In this document: one piece after another, positions 11,413 to 23,358 of the stretch | How the letters are laid out: the number at the start of each line of letters is the position of its first letter | How positions within the stretch are numbered: the stretch's first letter is position 1 | NCBI GenBank assembly: GCA_914767715.1 | Contig: OU612073.1 | Location: 7,750,001-7,814,000 of the forward strand | Length of the DNA: 64,000 nt | From: Membranipora membranacea | Taxonomy: Eukaryota > Bryozoa > Gymnolaemata > Cheilostomatida > Membraniporidae | Direction: 5' to 3' | Made by a program: the position numbers and the translations under genes | Notes under the pieces: model-generated | Seen by the model: only the letters and a program-made list of their open reading frames with translations | What the model was told of the DNA's origin: nothing | Databases searched by the model: none

Positions 11413-12657
11413 TTGGATCAAACTTATTCTAGATCAAACTTGATCTAGCTTAGCATTAGCATACAAATAATTACAAGCTTATCCGATAGGTAAACTTCCT
11501 TGAAGTTCCACAAAGTATTCCACAGCCTCAAACTGATTAAAAGCAGGTGTCATGAAGCATTTTCTCTATGTTAATGTTAATGTTAATGTCTATGTTAATT
11601 TTATGTGATGCTAATCTTAGGATTGGAATGAGAGGAACAGAACTGCATGACAGCTGTAACTTTTTATCATACACAACACGTCAATAAAGGAACGTTGGTT
11701 TTTCCTGTCCGGCTTGTCACCTTTTATCACAATTTCACAGAGCAGCGACCGTAAAAAGCAATTTGGTTCTCTTTACTTCAAGTACGCTGGAATATTACTA
11801 TGATTCAAATTCATCTGGTAATAGTTTAATGGCCTCGTACTTAAACATCAAATATATAGATCAACTTCAAATGGGAAAGCTCGAAAAGATAAATAAATTT
11901 TAAATACTGAAAGTAACAAAATACATGAAAATTATCTGTAGCATTGAAAACATTGCAAAAATAAATAAATTTTTTTACATGCAATGACCTGATTAGCTAC
12001 GTATACTTGAAAAGCAGCATTCCCATTACTAGTGGGTTGACTGCGCTTACGGGCCCCGGGTGTTAAGGCCTGAGCACACTATAGCGTATCGTAGGCCGTA
12101 ATGCACTTGTGAGCACACTACAACGTATACAGCCGTAATATGTTTTGTTAACAAACACAATGCATGTGCATTGTAAACATTGAGTTGACTGTAAATCAGT
12201 CAACTGTAAATTGTTAACCAATCAAATGCTTGAGCCATCTTCTTTTCTTCTCTTCGTGTTGGAATCAATATCCACTACTGAGCTGAGATTGTCTTCAACA
12301 GTTAGTGGCAAAATTTGAATAAATCTCAAACTAAAAATGAGAGGACAACCTCAGATGATAACCTATATAGGTGATGTAAGATGTGATGCTAGGCCAAGGT
12401 AAAAAATTAACGAGGACAAAAGGGCCTGACGGTGCCAATAAAGTAACACAGTACCTTTACAAACCTCTATCAGTGGGAACTTGAACTAAATGTGACACAC
12501 ATTTTGTTGCTAGCTTGATGGTACTAAATAGCTTCTCAGTGGGTGATTTGAGAACCAATATGGCATAATTATAATATCAAAAGACAAGGCATTTGAACAT
12601 GGTGGACTTCAAAGACACTTTCTCATTCTGATTCATTCAACATTGAACTGGACTTAC
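11413..12657. other. Intergenic; one repeat copy and a short tandem duplication
   Basis: No gene is seen. About 11804-11990 is copy 1 of a 170-base repeat found four times in the window. About 12070-12140 holds two diverged 40-base units beginning GAGCACACTA. A short GTTAAT array lies near 11570-11595. From about 12285 the sequence matches 1735 onward, the start of the segmental duplication that carries the exon copies at 12.66-13.22 kb. Confidence 0.5.
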
Positions 12658-13221
12658 TTTTGTTAAGACATAATAATGTGATTTGTTGAGGCTCAGAGGG
12701 AATCAGCACAGATGCTCCATCTCTAATGTGCTCCTTTAGTTGATCCCTTCCTGTCCCTTGGGCAGCTTTGAGTAGCTCCTGTAATATTAATCAGGATAAA
12801 GTAGGTTATAAACACTGAGGACCTAATCCTTTTTTGCTCCAGGTGGAAAAATGTTCACCACTGGTAAGAAAAATCTGAACAATAAAATACAATACAAATA
12901 AAAAAAACAATAGAAATATAAAAATATATTACCATCTGTGCACAGATCACAAGCTTTCCAATAGAAGAAACAGAGGATATTTATGAAATTTATATTCCTC
13001 AAATTTTAATTTACATCGATGTCAATCCGAATCCGATACGAGTTTAAGTACTATGTATTAATTAATGGACTAGATTGTTGGAAATACACAAGTGGTTGAA
13101 ATAGTAAAATCCTTACTAACCTTACTCATCACCTTTAGAGGGTCATTCTTTGCACTAATCTTTGCAGCTTTGTCAGGCGTAGCATATGTTAAGAACCTTT
13201 CCAGTGAGTCCATCCTAGGCC
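12658..13221 (-). pseudogene. Truncated paralogue of the 0.4-2.7 kb gene (two exons)
   Basis: Two exons, 13221-13121 and 12778-12658, match exons 1 and 2 of the gene at 0.4-2.7 kb in length (101 and 121 bases), phase and splice sites. The frame is open: GPRMDSLERFLTY and RDQLKEHIRDGASVLIPSEP, with a few substitutions and no stop. I found no copies of the remaining exons downstream, and the upstream side is interrupted by the fold-back element at 13.45 kb. It is probably a gene fragment left by segmental duplication. The open frame means either a recent event or continued use as part of another transcript. Confidence 0.6.
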
Positions 13222-13794
13222 CTACATACACAATAAAAATTTTATCATACATTGGTCTTGCATTGAGTGCTATGATGTCTATACACATATAAGTTTTGAT
13301 AGAATCATTATAGCCATTGTCCTGTCAATGAGACCATGAGGCTGGGTCCTCAAACCTACTACGATCAGGTGGCATGTGTTACATAGCAAGTCTATGCAAG
13401 TCTGCTGAGGGAATTTTAAGATGTAAGGAATCAAAGGGATTCCGTGTCAAAATGCCATGGCCAAAATGCCATTGGGACAAAATGCCGTTGCCATAATGCC
13501 ATTGTCATAATGCCATGGCCATAATGCCATAGGTGAAAACACCACTGCACAATATACCAATGCCAAAATACCAGTTGTACAAAACGCCAGTTGTGTCAAA
13601 ATACCAGTGGATATAAAGCCAGATGTGTCAAAATACCAGTGGATATAAAGCCAGATTGGACATAATACCATGCCGGACAACATACCATATCCCAAAATAC
13701 CATTGCCAAAATGCCAAAATATATAACCAAACGAGATCAAGCCACATTGTATTTTTTTAGTCACATTACAGCTGCGGGTTGCTTGATCATAGTA

Positions 13795-13865
13795 GGGGGT
13801 GGTTCAGTTGGTTAGAGCCATCTCCTTCACTGTTCAAGTCTCAAAGTTTCTTCGTTCAATTTCAA
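13795..13865 (+). repeat. tRNA-like stretch at the inner edge of the fold-back arm
   Basis: TGGTTCAGTTGGTTAGAGCC resembles a tRNA D-arm/A-box, and GTTCAATTTC about 45 bases later resembles a B-box. The same A-box sequence is at about 16605-16640 on the minus strand. It is probably of SINE origin. No full cloverleaf is visible. Confidence 0.35.
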
Positions 13866-15059
13866 TGATATCTGGGGTTTGTTGGGATCCACAAACTGAG
13901 AGCTAGTAACTTGTAATAAATATTTCCCAACCATTCCTTAGAATAATATGACAATAACTTTGGATTATTACCAATTTTTTTTTGAAAGCCAAGTCTTGAC
14001 TCATCGCAGCCCTAGAGACTCATGCTTACTAATGACATTGATAAGACTACGATGATTGAACATAGAGCAGGTTATCTCTGTGTTTATTAGTTGTATAAAA
14101 AGTTACAGTTACAACTAACAGGAAGGAAAAACTCTGTTCACCCAAAATGAACTTTCACAGTAGGCCATGGCCATAGTATTCAGCAAAGCCAGTTAATAGG
14201 GGCTTGTGACTCACAGGATGTTCACAACTTGAATTTCATGTTGTAAATTTAGTATAAATGATGATGGATATGGATAAGTTTCTAACATCTCTTCTGACCA
14301 TATACACATTCAACAAAATTTGTTTTCCTACTCGAGGGTATGAAAGCTACATAGTCTACAGAGCCGTTTCGTCAAAATGTGGTGTTACTATGCAGAGCTT
14401 TTGTTTCTCTTAAATAGTTATGTAATGTAACTTCTTTTGATTCCATTTAAAAAGAATGTTGAGAATTTTATATGTTCAACCCAAAAATTTACTGGTTTAA
14501 TTACGATAAACCACCAAAGTTACCTTCCACCTGTAATGGACTGCGTAAAATGCACAGGACACACAATTACGTCCCATTTACTATGGAAAATCTAACAATA
14601 ATCATTCAGATAGCACAAGCATTTAAGCTGTAATACACAGCAAAGAACTTGTTATACAGAACCTTTGCCACAAAATTAAGAACTATTGGCGAATTAAAAA
14701 ATTATTTTGTTACCCACAGGACTGAAAACATATTGACAAACTTATAACAAACTATAACAAAACTTGTGTAAATTAAATTAAGTAATATAACGAAATGTGT
14801 GACTATTGTAGTGTAGAACAAAATTCTCCTATACCGATATGTATGCCAAAATATAACCCACCAGTGTTGTGATGCGCAGGTCGGCGTACAGGAATCCTGA
14901 AAAAAATTTTGACTAAAGACTAAAGCAAGTTGAGTTGAAGCCAATATTTTTATATTCTTATTAGATCCTGAACCAGAATTTGTGAAACCAAAATAATTAT
15001 TTTATATTATCTATTACTATTATTAAATCCGAACATAAAAATGTGCACCTTAGATTTAA
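13866..15059. other. Interior of fold-back element 1, no gene seen
   Basis: AT-rich, with no splice-bounded frame and no recognised repeat. Confidence 0.4.
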
Positions 15060-16450
15060 ACATTTCAGATCAACAATTCCTTACGGATGAACACAACTAA
15101 AATAAATTTATGTGTTATTATAAGAAATTATACAATAACAAAATTGTTACAGAAATATCTGACACCAACCTTCAATGGAAAACCAAGCTCATGCATTGAT
15201 AATGCCAGCAACAAAATTAGTGCCAGAAAGCATCAACGTCCTACTATCAAGAAACCTTGGATGACTAAGCAGTTATTTACACTCACCAAAGAGGGTACTA
15301 AACTTCACAAAATAAGCAAAAAGCATTCAAAAACCATAGAGGAAATTTAAAAATCATTGTAACAAATTTGGCATTAGATGGGCACAGTACAACTAACACA
15401 ATCAATATTATAATGGAACAACTTTACGGCCATTTTATTGATGGAAGAATCACCAAGGGTTTAATTTTATATCTTTCAAAAGCTTTTGATACAATAAATC
15501 ACAGCGTTCTAATAAGTAAACAGATATTTTTTTCAGATATTATCCCCTCTCATAGCGACTGTAGGAAAATTATCTTTTAAATAGAAAACAGTTTGTATTG
15601 GTAAATGAATTAAGTCGGTTTACTGCCTGTCATGATCGGTGCTCCCTAGGGTTCGTTCTCGGCCAGCACTATTTATAATTTATAATGTTGACCTTTTAAA
15701 TGTATAACCTGATCTAAATTGAAATTTTTTTGCTGACAATACTAATAATTTTAGCACTGAACCTGAAATTACGAAGAGCAAATTTACCTCAGATAAATGA
15801 ATGGTGTATCACCAACTGTCTTGTCATAAACTATGAGAATACCTTTTTGAGACCTCGAACAACATTTTTGACCAGAAGATTTACAGATCATATTCCGGAA
15901 CTTTTTTAGAAGAAAGAGGAACAGCATAACTATCTATGAACATTTTAGAAGCCTGAAAAAGGAATTAGATTTAACCCTGATGATGATACAAGCACTCGGT
16001 CCAGCCATTGAGCAGAATCTAGAATTAGAGTTCTGGGGCCACGCAAGTGACAGCCAGATAGGACTCTGTGTGACATCAAGGGAATTAAACCAGGGGTCAC
16101 AGTTCTCATATTTTTGAAAAACTAAAAATCATGCCATTACAAATGCTTTGTGAATATAAAGTTTTGAAACTTTTATTTATTTCATACTCAATTCAAAATA
16201 TTTTCAATATGATAACAAACCATGAATACAACGCTTGATCCAACAAACTTGAATTTATGAAAACCAATAACAAGCGAGGAGAGAGGTCCTTGTTAAAAAA
16301 TTGCATAGGCTTGTTCAAAAAGTTCATACCGGAGGTGTGGGTAGGGCCAGAGTGCAATAATGCAAGCCTTCATGACGCCGGTAATAGCATCAGAAAAGAC
16401 CAGTCAAAACCCTTCAAGCCAAGACATAAAGTTGGTCAAATTTAGAGAGT
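15060..16450 (+). mobile_element. Decayed LINE (CR1/Jockey-type) reverse transcriptase
   Basis: Broken plus-strand frames carry reverse-transcriptase landmarks in the right order. LSKAFDTINHSVLISK (about 15475-15525) is the catalytic palm A motif. NRKQFVLVNELS (about 15582) precedes a degraded GVPQG-SVLGP region (about 15640-15665), then a degraded ADDT motif (about 15730). CEYKVLKLLFISYSIQN (about 16150-16200) resembles the C-terminal part of CR1-type ORF2. Many stops and shifts show it is dead. The 5' end and endonuclease are missing. Confidence 0.6.
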
Positions 16451-16981
16451 CAATTAACTTGCCATAACCCACAGAGTTGGCGACTTGACGGCGCAATATT
16501 TGGCTGCTATTTCTGCAACACACACTAGCCTTCAGTACAATGGGGCCCAACTACCCCGAGCGAAAAAAATTCAAATGTAGAAACTTCGAGACTTGAACAG
16601 TGAAGGAGATGGCTCTAACCAACTGAACCACCCCCTACTCTGATCGAGCAATCCGCAGCTGTAATGTGACTAAAAAAAAGAACAACGTGGCTTGATCTCC
16701 TTTGGTTATATATTTTGGAATTTTGGCAATGGTATTTTGGGATATGGTATGTTGTCCCGCATGGTATTATGTCCAATCTGGCTTTATATCCATTGGTATT
16801 TTGACACATCTGGCTTTATATCCACTGGTATTTTGACACAACTGGCGTTTTGTACAACTGGTATTTTGGCATTGGTATATTGTGCAGTGGTGTTTTCACC
16901 TATGGCATTATGGCCATGGCATTATGACAATGGCATTATGGCAATGGCATTTTGTCCCAATGGCATTTTGGCCATGGCATT

Positions 16982-17737
16982 ATGGCTGGGTACCAATCAG
17001 AGGCCTAATAAACATAGGGGGGTAGTTAAATCTTTTTCTCCTGTGCTTTTGGGATTATCAACAGCTGTGCTGACATTTTTATAATTATTTCAATATTTCT
17101 ATTGAAACTCAGGCTTCCACACTGCAGGGTTGCTTGCATTCAGGACAAGCCTGTATTGCATATCTTCTGTCTTTATCCGGTTTGGTAAGGAAATTGGTAA
17201 GGTGTGCCAAGACATTGTGCTGACAGCATATGCAGGACCAATATCACGTGATCATGCAAATTCTGTTTCACAGGGATTCTATGAACCCACTGGATGACAG
17301 ACTTGATATTCAGGTACGCCTAAAGTACATCCGATAAATGAGTTCTGTATTGTAATGAGACGTTACAAAAATAACCCAGTACTGGAAGGTACATAACATG
17401 AGTTCAAGGAAAATCAAAGATTTGGGCTGTATTGATATCAATCCAAGTCTATTTCGTTTAACTTGGGTAAGATGACCTGGGTTTTAATTAGGCTGTCTTG
17501 CCAAGCTTTGTTCGGGGGTGGGTGAACAAACAAAGCTTGTCAAGACAGGCTAGGTTTAAATATGATACCTCACAATATTGCATTCAGCACATCGTGTCAG
17601 TCTTTCAACATCTCAAGATTCTGCCACTGTCATCATGACACTCTGTCCAGTCATTTGGTTAGGATTCCATCTTAAATGATTTAAGAAGGAACTGACCAAA
17701 TATTTCTCGTGTACTACTAATTTTGAAGTGATCATGA
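16982..17737. other. Intergenic; hairpin at 17489-17552
   Basis: No gene is supported. 17489-17512 and 17529-17552 form a 24-base-arm hairpin (TAGGCTGTCTTGCCAAGC...) with two mismatches; its core recurs near 29.94 kb. From about 17580 the sequence matches 2850-3060, continuing the duplication interrupted by fold-back element 1. Confidence 0.45.
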
Positions 17738-18282
17738 CTCATTCATACCTGGGGACTACAATTCACCAGGAAGGAGGATGCAAAGCAGAGGTACAAGTGC
17801 GCATTGGCAGAGCCTGGGATAAGTGGAGATAGTTGACGGGAGTATTGTGCGACAGGAAAGTCCCTCAGAAGTTGAAGGTGCTCATCTATAAGACAGTGAT
17901 ACGCCCGGTGTTATTATATGGAGCTGAAACATGGCCATTGACAGATTACCTTGCTGAAAGATTTAGTGTATGTGAGATGAGAATGTTGCGTTACTGTCTT
18001 GGAATTAGTCTTGAGGAGCACAAAACCAACGAAAGTATATGGCAGGAAGCGAATGTCATGAGTGAGTTAGACTTGATGAGAAGAAGAAGATTGCAGTGGT
18101 TTGGGCATGTGTGCAGAAGAGAGGAAGATGATGACATTAGAAGAGTACATGAGATGAGAGTGGAAGGAAAGAGAAATCGGGGACGCCCAAAGCATAGATG
18201 GAAGGATACTATCAGGAAGGATCTCCAATCCTGTTCCCTCAGTGAAGAGGATGCTCAGGACAGATTAGATGGAGAAGTTTGA
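17738..18282 (+). mobile_element. LINE fragment: C-terminal end of a reverse transcriptase
   Basis: The frame reads YLGTTIHQEGGC, then a stop (TAG, about 17829), then an open run from 17833 to 18282. Landmarks are TVIRPVLLYGAETWPL, RMLRYCLGIS, LQWFGHVCRRE and the GRPKHRW segment. These are typical of the thumb and C-terminal region of endonuclease-type LINEs (RTE-like). The catalytic palm is absent and the copy is 5' truncated, so it cannot be active. Confidence 0.75.
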
Positions 18283-19317
18283 TAGAACTAGGCCTCCCGC
18301 AGGCACCCGCTACCCGAACAGGACAGAGCGGAGATGGGTGAGGATAGGTGAGTATACCAATCACTCTACTATCAGCTTGATTATCAATCCTGTCTTGTCA
18401 ATATCTTGCTATATATGTCCAACACATAAACCAAGCCTGCACCATTTATTATCAGGACTAACAATATCTGGGCCATCTGGATCTCAGAGAACACCAGGAC
18501 TCTAAGCTGAACTGAAGGATAAGGACTCAATGCCAACTCTCTTATCATACAAAAAATAATCTGTATACTGACATATTGACACCTGTAATTTTCTGCGATC
18601 AACTTAGCCTAAAAAATATTCAGCAGGAAAATAGGGTCTAAGAGAGGTTATCTCGGATTCTATCAATACCAATCTAAACAATGATAAGCTATGTTATACA
18701 TTCTCACACTCTTAATGATAAGAGAGTGTGCCAATTGAGTCTTAGAACAGGTGAAATATTTTCATTGTCAGAGTCTTACAGATGATTATGGAAAATATGC
18801 AACATATCTTGTGTTTATTACATCACCCTTCCTTACTTGCCCCTAAGTGGTAACAAATCATTGTCAAAGTTTTTCAAGCAATATCACACATGCAGTATTG
18901 TAATGGAACTTTAATATAATTAAGGTTGCTCTCCTTGGGAGTATGATGGACGTTAGTTATACAGATCCATTTTTCAATGAGGTATAAAAATCATGATTGG
19001 ATGACATACTTTCTTTTTGTGTTTACGCCACAAGTATATCTCAACTTGCTCATTTCAACCAACTGCTGCATTTGAGGCATGGCTTTGCATAAATTCCAAA
19101 CTGCCACCCACAACAGAAGAAGCAGAGCAACAATTCACAAGCAACTCGCTCAATAAAAAATATTTCATACTTTTTATTCTACAATATGTCCTATTTGAGC
19201 GAAAATTTGGCTTTTTTTCATGGTAGTTGATCAATCATTATCATTATCGTCTTTTTTCTCTTCTGAAAGGCATAAAAAAAAATATAAAGCCACATTTACT
19301 TTTATTAGCAGCATAAC
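18283..19317. other. Flank of the IAP duplication, no gene seen
   Basis: Parts (about 18540-18640, 18740-18900 and 19195-19260) are diverged copies of 5330-5420, 5430-5520 and 5735-5790. I see no gene-like frame. Confidence 0.4.
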
Positions 19318-20733
19318 CAGAGACTATAGATATAGAGACCTTCCACTTGCCATGATAACGTATATAACCAACGCGAACACATTGAAAATTAGGCTCCGCC
19401 CCTTTCTAGTGGTAATCGCTTGGAGGTAAGCGTACCCAGTGCAATGAATTTACTATCAAAAATTGACAAGGTGAACGCTTTAATTGTTTATTTTATAAGT
19501 ACATTCACACAGGACTTTCGATAATATCAACTGGGACATATGAAATCTAAGATGTCTTTTAAATAAAAAGTAGGCATCAAAGAAACAAAATGCTTGGTGG
19601 ATGAAAAACCTTTTTGTAATGTAACCCCCATATATATAGACAACTGAATTTCAATTCAATGTGAAAATAGTTAAGTGTGGACAAGCACTGATGTTATCTT
19701 CTCCAGTTCTGGTGACTGAATCGAATTCATCAGTCGGCCAGCACAGAAATTTCCTATAGCATAGGTCTGAGAAAAATATCATCCTCAAAAAATTAAATTT
19801 TTTCCGGTTTATTCTAGCATATTGCTGTTTGTCGCCTGAAGATATGTGCTTTGAACTGCTCTGAATCAGGGATATCTCTGAACCCTCTAAAGTCTAAGTC
19901 ATCTTATATCTGCCCAAACAACATTTCAAAGCAAGTTTTAGAAAAAGCTTTTCATAGCCCCAAACATCCCACGATAACTTTGAGGCAAAGAGGGAGGTCT
20001 TCTATCCCTCTATGCAAGTAATTTTTTTACGTTTGTCAGTAAGCTGAATAGAAGAAGGGTTTTAAAAGGGATTTTAAAACAGCATGAATCTGCTGACGAT
20101 GCACTCTACTCTAATGCCGCCATTCTCACTTCAGTTTTGAATGCGTTTGTAACTTTGTATGGTTGGTACCTGCCCCATGATTTTTTATATAAATCTTAGC
20201 GCATACAATAAGAAGCGAAGATATCCAAACAAAAAGAACGCATCTTTTTTTTGTTGACAGACCTTAAGGTGAAAAGAAATTTTTGAATTTATTTTGTTAG
20301 ACTTAATGAACATTAGCTAAGAGTATCCCCTTGTCCTCACACATGATAAACTTTGTCTATGAAACTCATCACAGCAGCTAACCTATGTCAGGCCATCATT
20401 ACATCGCAGTGGGCAACAATGATGGATTATACTGCCAACCCCCCTTACTCTCTCACAAATATGCAGGCCTGTATAATATTGATCTCTGGCTAAGAATGCA
20501 ATATCAAGTTGATAGTGACTTTGTTGCTGTCTGATCTGGTTTTGTCATCAAGATTGTGGTTAAATGCCTCAAATAACTCAGGTGAAAAACCTGAAATTTT
20601 ATTGAGAAAGCCATTGCTGTCCAAGGCAGCAACACTTACTTTACAACCAGAAGTGGGCGTGACCGTTAAATAACGCTGATTGGCTATTCGCATTTTATGC
20701 GCAAGTGGAAGGTCTCTATATCTATAGTCTCTG
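19318..20733. mobile_element. hAT-like non-autonomous transposon, 1.4 kb
   Basis: The terminal inverted repeats start CAGAGACTATAGATATAGAG at 19318 and end with the reverse complement at 20733; more than 30 bases match. The flanks are GCATAAC at 19311-19317 and 20734-20740, a 7-bp direct repeat. CAGAG ends fit the hAT superfamily, which usually makes 8-bp duplications. The interior has no transposase-like frame. Confidence 0.7.
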
Positions 20734-20961
20734 GCATAACCTCTTTTAGATGCTTGTCTGCCTCAATGAAAAGCTTGTGTGTACATGTAATGTCTGCGCT
20801 TATTGGGAACTCCATGAGTGATTGAAAATATCATGATGAATCATGGAATTCCCAATTTCCTTATATCATAACCACAATATCATTTAAGATTGGGTTTTGT
20901 TAAGCCAGATGCTCTCATTTATGGCTTTTGAGATGAATAATCAGTAATTGTTAGCATATTT

Positions 20962-21944
20962 TATGACAACTACAAATGTTCGGTGAAGCAACAGGAAGCA
21001 GAAGCTTGGTTCGATGTCAAGACAGGAGTCCACCAAGGGTGTGTTATATCCCCTTTCCTCTCTATAATTGCCACAGACTTCATCATGAAACAGATCAGTG
21101 CACAACACAGGAGCAGATTGAGATGGAACTTCACAACTAAATTGAATTATTTGGCTTATGCTGATGACATAGCTCTCTTCGCTACGACTTGGAGAGGCAT
21201 GCAGGATTATACAGAACAGCTATCAGAAACAGCAAAGGCCATAGGATTGAGGATAAATAAAGAAAAGACTAAGGTACTAAAGGCTGGAGTACATACTGCA
21301 GCATCTTCTAGCATAAAGGTTGATGGAGTGGAATTACAGTATGTTGAACAGTTCACATACCTCGGAGGCCAAGTAGACAAGGGTGGAGGATCAGATGGTG
21401 ATGTCACAGAGCGTATAAGAAAAGCTACAGTGGCCTTTTACAGACTAATAAAGGTTTGGAACAGTTCTTCAATTAGCAATCATCTGAAGATTAAGATCTT
21501 CAAATCTAATGTGATATCAGTTCTACTCTATGGATGTGAAACTTGGAACCTCACTAAAGTTCAAATAGAGAAATTACAAGTCTTCCAAACTAAGTATACC
21601 AGGAGAATACTAAAGCTGAAATGGTTCCATAAGACTACCAACCAGGATCTTCTTGAGAAAATCAAGCAACACAAGATGGAGCACGAAGATGGCGATATCT
21701 GGGGCACACTTTGAGGAGAAAGGATTCGAGCATGGATGTAAGTCTCGGCTGGGCTCAGGAAGGAAAGAGACTGCCAGGAAGACCGAAAGAAACTTGGAGG
21801 AGAGTGGTTATGAAGCGATTGAAAACAGTTGGTGTGAAGACCTGGAATGAGGCAGCAGATATAGCGAAAGATAGGGAGAAGTGGAAAGCAACTGGGAAGC
21901 TGTTATGGGAGCCGCTATGTGTCACAAGACATTCAGCATCATAA
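20962..21944 (+). mobile_element. LINE fragment with reverse-transcriptase palm
   Basis: The open run 20983-21714 carries KTGVHQGCVISPFL (motif B), LAYADDIALFATT (the catalytic YADD box), GLRINKEKTKVL, FTYLGGQVDKGG and VLLYGCETWNL, in reverse-transcriptase order. A frameshift near 21690-21710 moves the end into another frame, 21711-21944, which has the C-terminal GRPKETWRR segment. The copy is 5' truncated and broken. It sits inside the upstream flank of IAP gene B and has separated segments that are adjacent at 6.0-6.1 kb. Confidence 0.8.
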
Positions 21945-23108
21945 GTCAAGTTAGCAATTTATCTTTATCTGGATAAGCTTTATTTTGAGGTCTTGCTGTT
22001 ATGTGGTTATGGCACTCAGTACATGATTTGCTAAGTATGATAGTAAATTCAATCCCAAAGCAGTCTATCACTATGTTTCCATAAAACAAGCTAAGGCACG
22101 CTGATTGGTTTTTGCGAACTATCGTAACAACAATCAGCTTGGCAGACAGTCTGTACCTTTCCAAAGACTGAGTAATAAAAGTACATACTTAAGTGAGACT
22201 GAGACATGAGATTTTGGAGGGGTTATTTCTAGCTTGTATCTAGACTGCCTATTGTCAGATTTTCGGGTATTTTCATTTATATTATTAGTGTATACCAAGC
22301 ACTTAGTATAGTAAGTCTACTGTGTATCATTAAATGCTCAAACCACACAACCACACACAGATTAGCTGTGTCTGCAATGTAAGTCACAGAATGTGATACA
22401 TACACATACCTTCGAAAGTGTGTTGAATAGCATGGGGGCTCCTGGTAAAAATCATAAGCCAATGAATGGCTTAATCCATTCATGCGGCGCAGCACCTGGC
22501 TCAGCAGTCCAAGTGTTGACATGATGTACTAACAATTATTTGCAGACAAGCAGTGCCAGAGCTAACCAACCAATTATTTATTACACTTATTACACTTACA
22601 CTTATTACACCTGTAGTTCTTTCTCATTGGCTGTTTTAAAGGATGTTGATAAAATATGGAAAGTATGAGTCTAAAGAGCTACAAAAAATTTGAAGTTTTA
22701 AGTTAACTCCACAATTAAATATATCAACTGCTCACTGCCTCATATGGCAACACTCATTTACTTCTAAATAAGGATATCAGGGACGAGAGTGATAAAATGA
22801 AAACAGAAAACATCCTGTTGTTCACAAAATTTGTTTGTCACTGTCTGTTTATTTATGATAATGAGTCAGACATGAGTCAGAGACAAATCACTTAATCAGG
22901 TTTATTCTGGTATGGCCTTTCGTTTGATATCAATCCTATTTACGTACATTGCTCTTTGGGAAATTCCAGTTACTCATAGACATGTGACCTAAGCTTTGAT
23001 TGGATGACGGGTGACAGGTGATACACCCAATACAATATATAGGTGCCTTTTTAAATACTCAAGCTATAAATGGACATGCTTGGCAAAGCAGAACTTCCTT
23101 GTAAAGCC
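21945..23108. other. Upstream region of IAP gene B, shared with gene C
   Basis: 22270-22790 is a diverged copy of 31440-31920 upstream of gene C. Both have TTCTCATTGGCTGTTTT (22621 and 31754), an inverted CCAAT box, so it may be a promoter-proximal or older upstream element. No gene-like frame is seen. Confidence 0.45.
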
Positions 23109-23158
23109 TATATAAGTAGAAGCATGGCTTAAAAGCTATTTCAGTTCAGAGATTATGG
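23109..23158 (+). promoter_or_regulatory. Candidate core promoter and first exon of IAP gene B
   Basis: TATATAAG at 23109-23116 is followed 25-30 bases later by TTCAGTTC (about 23140), like an initiator, and by a donor GATTATG|GTGAGT at 23157/23158. The matching acceptor TTTCTTTCAG (23353) is 5 bases before the coding ATG. This gives a very short untranslated first exon. Inferred from spacing only. Confidence 0.4.
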
Positions 23159-23358
23159 TGAGTTGAGATTGTTTCAAATTGAATCTGTTATACATTCTGT
23201 GATTATGAAATGTTCTTTTTGAGCTGAAGTGATGAAATATCTAAAATCGACTGCAGAAATAATAAGATTCAATTACTAATTGCAACCATATACAATTGTG
23301 ATACAAGAATTTATAAAGAATAAAACATTGTAGCATTGGCTCTTTTCTTTCAGCAAAT

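Larger units (their letters stand above)
13451..16981. mobile_element. Fold-back element 1 (3.5 kb) with arms built from AATGCCAT-like words
   Basis: The arms, about 13451-13850 and 16577-16981, are inverted copies of about 400 bases. The outer 230 bases are irregular tandem words such as AAAATGCCATTGG and AAAATACCAGTGG. The inner part is unique sequence ending in a tRNA-like stretch. The arms happen to be open in one frame (13764-13447 minus, 16692-17084 plus), giving almost the same low-complexity peptide; I regard that as a by-product. The interior (13.85-16.58 kb) holds a decayed LINE and otherwise AT-rich sequence. No transposase is seen, so it is non-autonomous. It lies within the second copy of the 1.7-3.1 kb duplication. 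Confidence 0.7.

Noticed and set aside
16692-17084. 130-codon open frame, with a near-identical one at 13764-13447 on the other strand
   Set aside because: Both come from the inverted arms of fold-back element 1 and are made of repeated words (GGCATTATGG type). The peptide is low complexity and extends across the element border.
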